Origin: an uncultured Lachnospiraceae bacterium | GTDB taxonomy: Bacteria > Bacillota_A > Clostridia > Lachnospirales > Lachnospiraceae | Length of the DNA stretch: 8,667 nucleotides | Assembly (NCBI GenBank): GCA_947302185.1 | Contig: CAMYVI010000102.1 | Span: 1-8,667, forward strand | Direction: 5' to 3' | In this document: one piece after another, positions 5,758-8,667 of the stretch | Numbering within the stretch: position 1 is the stretch's first letter | Layout: every line of letters starts with the position of its first letter | Made by a program: the position numbers and the translations under genes | Notes under the pieces: generated by a model | The model's input: the letters and a program-made list of their open reading frames with translations, nothing else | Database searches by the model: none | Told to the model about the DNA's origin: nothing

Positions 5758-6318
5758 TTATCCGATCATTCGCAGCATGATTTCTGCGCCGTGATCTTTC
5801 AGCCATTTTTTGTGAATCCTGTAGTCAGGCAGTACTTTTTCTACCTGAGCCCAGAATCTGGTCGAATGGTTCATTTCTAACCGATGGCACAGCTCGTGAA
5901 CAACCACGTAATCACGTACTTCTGGCGGCGCAAGCATAAGCAGACAGTTGAAATTCAGGTTTCCCTTTGCACTGCAGCTTCCCCATCTTGTTTTCTGGTT
6001 TCTGATCGTGATTCTGCCATATGTTACGCCAACGTAAGGAGCGTAATGCCGGACACGCTCGGGGATATCTATTAATGCTTTATCGGCGAGTTCCCGGATT
6101 TCATCGGACGTAAGACGTTTCACCTGAGGTCCGGCAGCCTGTCTTTTCTTAACGGTATTCAGATGTTTTTCAATCCAGTCGGCTTTTTCAAGAACAAATC
6201 TGTCGATTTCTTTTTTTGACATACGATAAGGTGCACGTACTATGATCTGCCCGTCTGCTTTTATTTCAACAGCCAGAGTTTTTCGGCTGCTGCGGATCAA
6301 GCTGTAAGTAATAGTCAT
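5758..6318 (-). CDS. YgjP-like (DUF45, WLM-type) zinc metallopeptidase
   Basis: This 186-residue protein matches the YgjP/DUF45 family (M48-like metal-dependent hydrolases). The N-terminal half carries the family's beta-rich pattern (RSSRKTLAVEIKADGQIIVR, then PYRMSKKEIDRFVLEKADWI). A signature RWGSCSAKGNLNFN lies at 111-124. The zinc site is HELCH (141-145) with E142 as the likely catalytic acid/base, and a third ligand H151 in NHSTRFW, giving H-E-x-x-H-x5-H. All key residues are present. No signal peptide or membrane helix is seen, so it is probably cytoplasmic. At 186 residues it is slightly shorter than many relatives but appears whole. AAAAGGAGC (6324-6332) precedes ATG 6318. It begins 15 bases after the fliB-like stop, so the two are likely co-transcribed. 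The natural substrate of this family is not well defined. Confidence 0.92.
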   Translation of the reverse strand: MTITYSLIRSSRKTLAVEIKADGQIIVRAPYRMSKKEIDRFVLEKADWIEKHLNTVKKRQAAGPQVKRLTSDEIRELADKALIDIPERVRHYAPYVGVTYGRITIRNQKTRWGSCSAKGNLNFNCLLMLAPPEVRDYVVVHELCHRLEMNHSTRFWAQVEKVLPDYRIHKKWLKDHGAEIMLRMIG

Positions 6319-6333
6319 AAATTGCTCCTTTTA

Positions 6334-7416
6334 TCAGGAGAAGAGTAGTTCCTCCATCAGATAATCTATGTTATAGTCCGAGTGCTCCACTTGTTTTGAG
6401 AAATCGCCTGCGGTTTCGATTCTGTCTGAAAATGTAAATGTCCCCCGCTCCTTATACCTCAAAGCGTCCATGTCCCGGATTACAGTCGTACAGAAAACAG
6501 TAAAACGTGCTTTCCCGGACAAATTATAGTCATAGGCTGCTCTCGGGAAGTATCTGAAAGTATAGTAGACGAGCAAGTGCTCGTAGGTATATGCATATTT
6601 TTTATAATCTTCGGATGAAAGGAATGCATTCAGCACGGAATCATATGAAGAATCATCACCCGAGAATGTTTCTTTAAGCTTATGCATGATGGATGCCCAA
6701 CGGTCATTCAGGATTTCCATACCTGAAAGAACGTCAAGCCGTGCAGCCGGAGAAAGCGAGAAATCCGGAGTTCCGCAGTATTGCAGATAACGGTTCATTC
6801 TGTCGTCGATGGAGAGCGTTCTGTCCTGAAGGATTTTTATACACTCGTTGCGTGTCCGGGAGATTTTTCGAATCTGTTCCGGGTCATCTTCAAAAAAATC
6901 TTCGTCGGATGTAACTGCACTCATGTCATCATTGCCCATCTCCCCGTAAATCTCGTCGGACATATAAGTCGTCAGCCCGATTTCGTTCAGAGGAATCTCT
7001 TTGAAAGTTATCGGAATGTCGTTCAGAAAGAGTAATCTGCCGGCTTCCTGACAGGAGAGCGTGAGACTTTTTTCTATTACATTACCCCATTCAAAAGAGT
7101 AACGCGGATAATCCGTGCAGATTCGGCATAGTGCATCCGGTCCGAGTTCAAGTGAGATATCGCAGAGATTATCTTTATTCAGGAAAGGACATCTGCCGTT
7201 AACCTGTAGCCGAAAGCTGTTTATACCGCCTTCGGTGGTTTCTTTGGCGGATGACATGTTAGCGCGAAGGCGGTCTCCGAAAGGACCTTCTACATTTCGA
7301 TAATAGTCATAGGTATCGTCATCGATATCCAATTCCCAGCCTATACAGCAGTTACTGGGACATTTACCTCCGATACAGTGGAAGCTGTCGTAAAAATCTG
7401 GAATTCGAAGCAGCAT
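6334..7416 (-). CDS. fliB: FliB-type putative (flagellin) lysine-N-methylase
   Basis: The product has 360 residues. The N-terminal pattern IPDFYDSFHCIGGKCPSNCCIGW (C14, C19, C23, C24) and the second cysteine cluster (C76, C85, C97, C100, C122), with GRCPFLNKDNLCDI and CRICTDYPR, are typical of the FliB family. In Salmonella FliB methylates lysines of flagellin, and the cysteine-rich core likely binds a metal centre. In Clostridia such genes are frequently far from flagellar loci, and here no flagellin gene is in the window, so the true substrate is open. The start ATG 7416 has GGAGAA about six to eight bases upstream. A promoter with a perfect TATAAT lies at 7459-7487. The gene heads a likely operon with the YgjP-like gene (15-base gap) and perhaps the zinc-ribbon gene. 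Family assignment is good; the flagellin substrate is inference. Confidence 0.88.
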   Translation of the reverse strand: MLLRIPDFYDSFHCIGGKCPSNCCIGWELDIDDDTYDYYRNVEGPFGDRLRANMSSAKETTEGGINSFRLQVNGRCPFLNKDNLCDISLELGPDALCRICTDYPRYSFEWGNVIEKSLTLSCQEAGRLLFLNDIPITFKEIPLNEIGLTTYMSDEIYGEMGNDDMSAVTSDEDFFEDDPEQIRKISRTRNECIKILQDRTLSIDDRMNRYLQYCGTPDFSLSPAARLDVLSGMEILNDRWASIMHKLKETFSGDDSSYDSVLNAFLSSEDYKKYAYTYEHLLVYYTFRYFPRAAYDYNLSGKARFTVFCTTVIRDMDALRYKERGTFTFSDRIETAGDFSKQVEHSDYNIDYLMEELLFS

Positions 7417-7458
7417 GGCAAGTTCTCCGGTGAATTGTATTTTTATTTATATGAAAAG

Positions 7459-7487
7459 ATTATAGTCAAGGACATATTAAAATACAA
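7459..7487 (-). promoter_or_regulatory. Promoter of the fliB-like operon
   Basis: On the minus strand TTGTAT (7487-7482) is followed, after exactly 17 bases, by a perfect TATAAT (7464-7459). The predicted start of transcription near 7452 gives a leader of about 35 bases before ATG 7416. Confidence 0.65.
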
Positions 7488-7511
7488 TGCCTGACTTCTT
7501 TGAAGACATAC

Positions 7512-7544
7512 GCCATATTTAGCGGTTCTATGCTTTAATATGGC
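7512..7544. repeat. Imperfect hairpin in the divergent intergenic region
   Basis: GCCATATT (7512-7519) is the reverse complement of AATATGGC (7537-7544). Inside, AGC (7521-7523) can pair with GCT (7532-7534), leaving a small internal loop and an eight-base apical loop. No T-run follows on either strand, so an operator or RNA structure is more likely than a terminator. Confidence 0.5.
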
Positions 7545-7637
7545 AACCTTATCGGAATTATGGACATATAAGTAGATTTTTTGTATTCTATAAATGTGCT
7601 CATCCCACCTTTTGCTCATGTAGGGGTAACAAAGGTA

Positions 7638-7658
7638 TCGTTCTTCCCAATAGAACGA
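7638..7658. repeat. Seven-base inverted repeat
   Basis: TCGTTCT (7638-7644) and AGAACGA (7652-7658) are perfectly complementary, with a seven-base loop TCCCAAT. It may be a protein binding site or a leader hairpin; nothing confirms either. The arm shares CGTTCT/AGAACG with the hairpin at 2009-2030, which could be chance. Confidence 0.45.
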
Positions 7659-7753
7659 GCTCGGTGTCTGAAGATCGTCTGCAACCGGATATGCAATTTG
7701 GTTTACGGCAGAAAGTGTTTTCAGCTCGATTTGTATCAGAAACTGTCTAATTA

Positions 7754-7762
7754 TGTTAGAAT
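7754..7762 (+). promoter_or_regulatory. Candidate extended -10 promoter of the deacetylase gene
   Basis: TGTTAGAAT fits TG-n-TAGAAT, an extended -10, about 80 bases before ATG 7844. The -35 region is weak; TTGTAT lies upstream, but with a 20-base spacing. Confidence 0.4.
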
Positions 7763-7843
7763 AGTTGCAGTCGCTGACGTATGGATCTTTACCATGGCTC
7801 ATCCGGTAAGATCTATGCACAGGAATATAAGACCGGAGGAAAT

Positions 7844-8667
7844 ATGGATAAATGGCAGAAACGCGCGGAAGAGCGGCGCAGGCAGAGAGAAAAGCAGCTC
7901 AGACAACGTCTGATGATTGCAGGAGGAGTTGTTGCTTTTTTGGTGCTCATTTTTATAATAACGCGTGTAATCGGAGGTTCGAAAGTTGAAAAGGCAGGTT
8001 CGTCTCAGGAAGCAGGGACGTATTCAGTGAACGGAGAAAATGTATCCGGTTCCGGAACGGCCGGCTTTGACGGAAATACGGTGAGTAATGCGGGAACGGG
8101 AACTTCTGCGGACACATCTGCAACGGATTCCGTGCTCGTGGCTACAGTGACCGGAGAGATCGCACCGGATGAAGCGACAGTAACTCCTAACCCGGATGAT
8201 CCGCGCGCGATATTTGCAGTAGATCCGAATAAGACTGACTGGAACTTTGATAAAGATGGAGATAAAGTAGTGTATCTGACATTTGACGATGGTCCGTCCT
8301 ATCTGACTATGCAGTTCCTTGACATGTTGGATGAGTGCGGTGTGAAAGCCACTTTCTTTGTCACCTCACAGGATCCGTCCCGGGCAGACTGCATTCAGGA
8401 AGCCTACAGACGCGGTCATACAATAGGCCTGCATACATCGAGCCATTCATTTGAGATTTATAAGTCTGAAGAAGATTACTTTTGGGATCTTGAGCAAATC
8501 GGCAATGTTGTGCGTGACCAGATAGGATATGTGCCTGCTTTCATACGGTTCCCGGGAGGTTCCTCCAATACCAGGTCCGCCAGATATGCCAAGGGCATCA
8601 TGGCGAAGCTTACAGAGGAAGTGCAGAAGCGCGGGTATCAATACTGGGATTGGAATGCGGAGACCGG
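7844..8667 (+). CDS. Membrane-anchored polysaccharide (probably peptidoglycan) deacetylase, cut at the right edge
   Basis: The frame runs from ATG 7844 to the end of the window with no stop (274 complete codons). GGAGGA (7835-7840) precedes the start. Residues 3-23 are very basic (KRAEERRRQREKQLRQR), followed by one membrane helix (about 24-41), so the catalytic part should be outside. Residues 45-125 are a Gly/Ser/Thr/Asn-rich linker. The NodB-homology domain begins near 140: TFDDGPS (146-152, D148 and D149), LHTSSHSF (H197 and H201, metal ligands with an Asp), RFPGGSSN (235-242) and YWDWNAETG at the edge, resembling the fourth NodB motif. Such enzymes remove acetyl groups from N-acetylglucosamine or related sugars of the wall; peptidoglycan is the likely substrate, by family and membrane anchoring. 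The visible catalytic residues are intact. The last part of the domain lies outside the window. Confidence 0.92.
   Translation, partial: MDKWQKRAEERRRQREKQLRQRLMIAGGVVAFLVLIFIITRVIGGSKVEKAGSSQEAGTYSVNGENVSGSGTAGFDGNTVSNAGTGTSADTSATDSVLVATVTGEIAPDEATVTPNPDDPRAIFAVDPNKTDWNFDKDGDKVVYLTFDDGPSYLTMQFLDMLDECGVKATFFVTSQDPSRADCIQEAYRRGHTIGLHTSSHSFEIYKSEEDYFWDLEQIGNVVRDQIGYVPAFIRFPGGSSNTRSARYAKGIMAKLTEEVQKRGYQYWDWNAET

Larger units (their letters stand above)
7417..7843. other. Gene-free divergent intergenic region (427 bases)
   Basis: This region separates the minus-strand fliB-like operon from the plus-strand deacetylase. It holds one good minus-strand promoter, one candidate plus-strand extended -10 and two hairpins (7512-7544 and 7638-7658). 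Two weak overlapping reading frames cross it but lack ribosome binding sites and family likeness, and they overlap the promoters. It is long for two simple promoters, so an unrecognised small RNA or a regulator site is possible. Confidence 0.6.

Noticed and set aside
6334..7416. Cysteine-rich protein as a ferredoxin or radical SAM enzyme
   Set aside because: There is no CxxxCxxC radical SAM motif or ferredoxin spacing; the cysteine pattern and flanking residues match the FliB family.
7443..7820. Minus-strand reading frame of 125 codons
   Set aside because: It has no ribosome binding site, covers the fliB promoter and both hairpins, and its product resembles no family I know.
7581..7913. Plus-strand reading frame of 110 codons from a TTG
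   Set aside because: No ribosome binding site; it overlaps the start of the clearly real deacetylase in another frame.

Overview
The window looks like chromosomal DNA of a Gram-positive member of the Clostridia, most likely Lachnospiraceae-like. The evidence is strong AGGAGG-type ribosome binding sites, a BspA-type leucine-rich repeat protein, several zinc-ribbon/one-helix membrane proteins with Pro-Thr linkers, an orphan FliB-type protein and a membrane-anchored polysaccharide deacetylase. This placement is inferred from gene families and signals; no rRNA or other marker gene is present.

Layout. (1) 1-1926, plus strand: the 3' end of a gene whose product ends in a discoidin-like (NADase-type glycan-binding-like) domain, then a zinc-ribbon/TM/PT-linker/YARHG protein (208-1038), then a membrane-anchored Ig-like protein (1054-1926). 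The genes are closely spaced and look like one operon. (2) 1927-2124: a structured intergenic region with a possible dispersed repeat and a long nested inverted repeat that probably serves as a bidirectional terminator. (3) 2125-3135, minus strand: a secreted LRR_5 (BspA-like) protein. (4) 3136-3360: a divergent promoter region. (5) 3361-4512, plus strand: a second YARHG protein with two zinc ribbons and a 24-bp tandem repeat coding for its linker. (6) 4523-7416, minus strand: a probable operon read fliB-like gene, YgjP-like metalloprotease, zinc-ribbon/TM protein with VCBS-like and SH3-like ectodomain. (7) 7417-7843: a gene-free divergent intergenic region with a good minus-strand promoter, a candidate plus-strand extended -10 and two hairpins. 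(8) 7844 to the right edge, plus strand: a polysaccharide deacetylase cut off by the window.

The common theme is the cell envelope. Three complete proteins share one plan: N-terminal four-cysteine zinc ribbon in the cytoplasm, one membrane helix, a disordered Pro/Thr or Ser/Thr/Asn-rich linker, and a different outside domain. The Ig-like protein has the same topology without the zinc ribbon, and the left-edge fragment may belong to the same group. The most interesting reading is a local, shuffled family of membrane proteins that present different extracytoplasmic modules, mixed with a secreted LRR protein and a cell-wall deacetylase. No biochemical function is established for the zinc-ribbon proteins, and I do not claim a proven new system. 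No tRNA, rRNA, CRISPR array, transposase or phage gene was seen.
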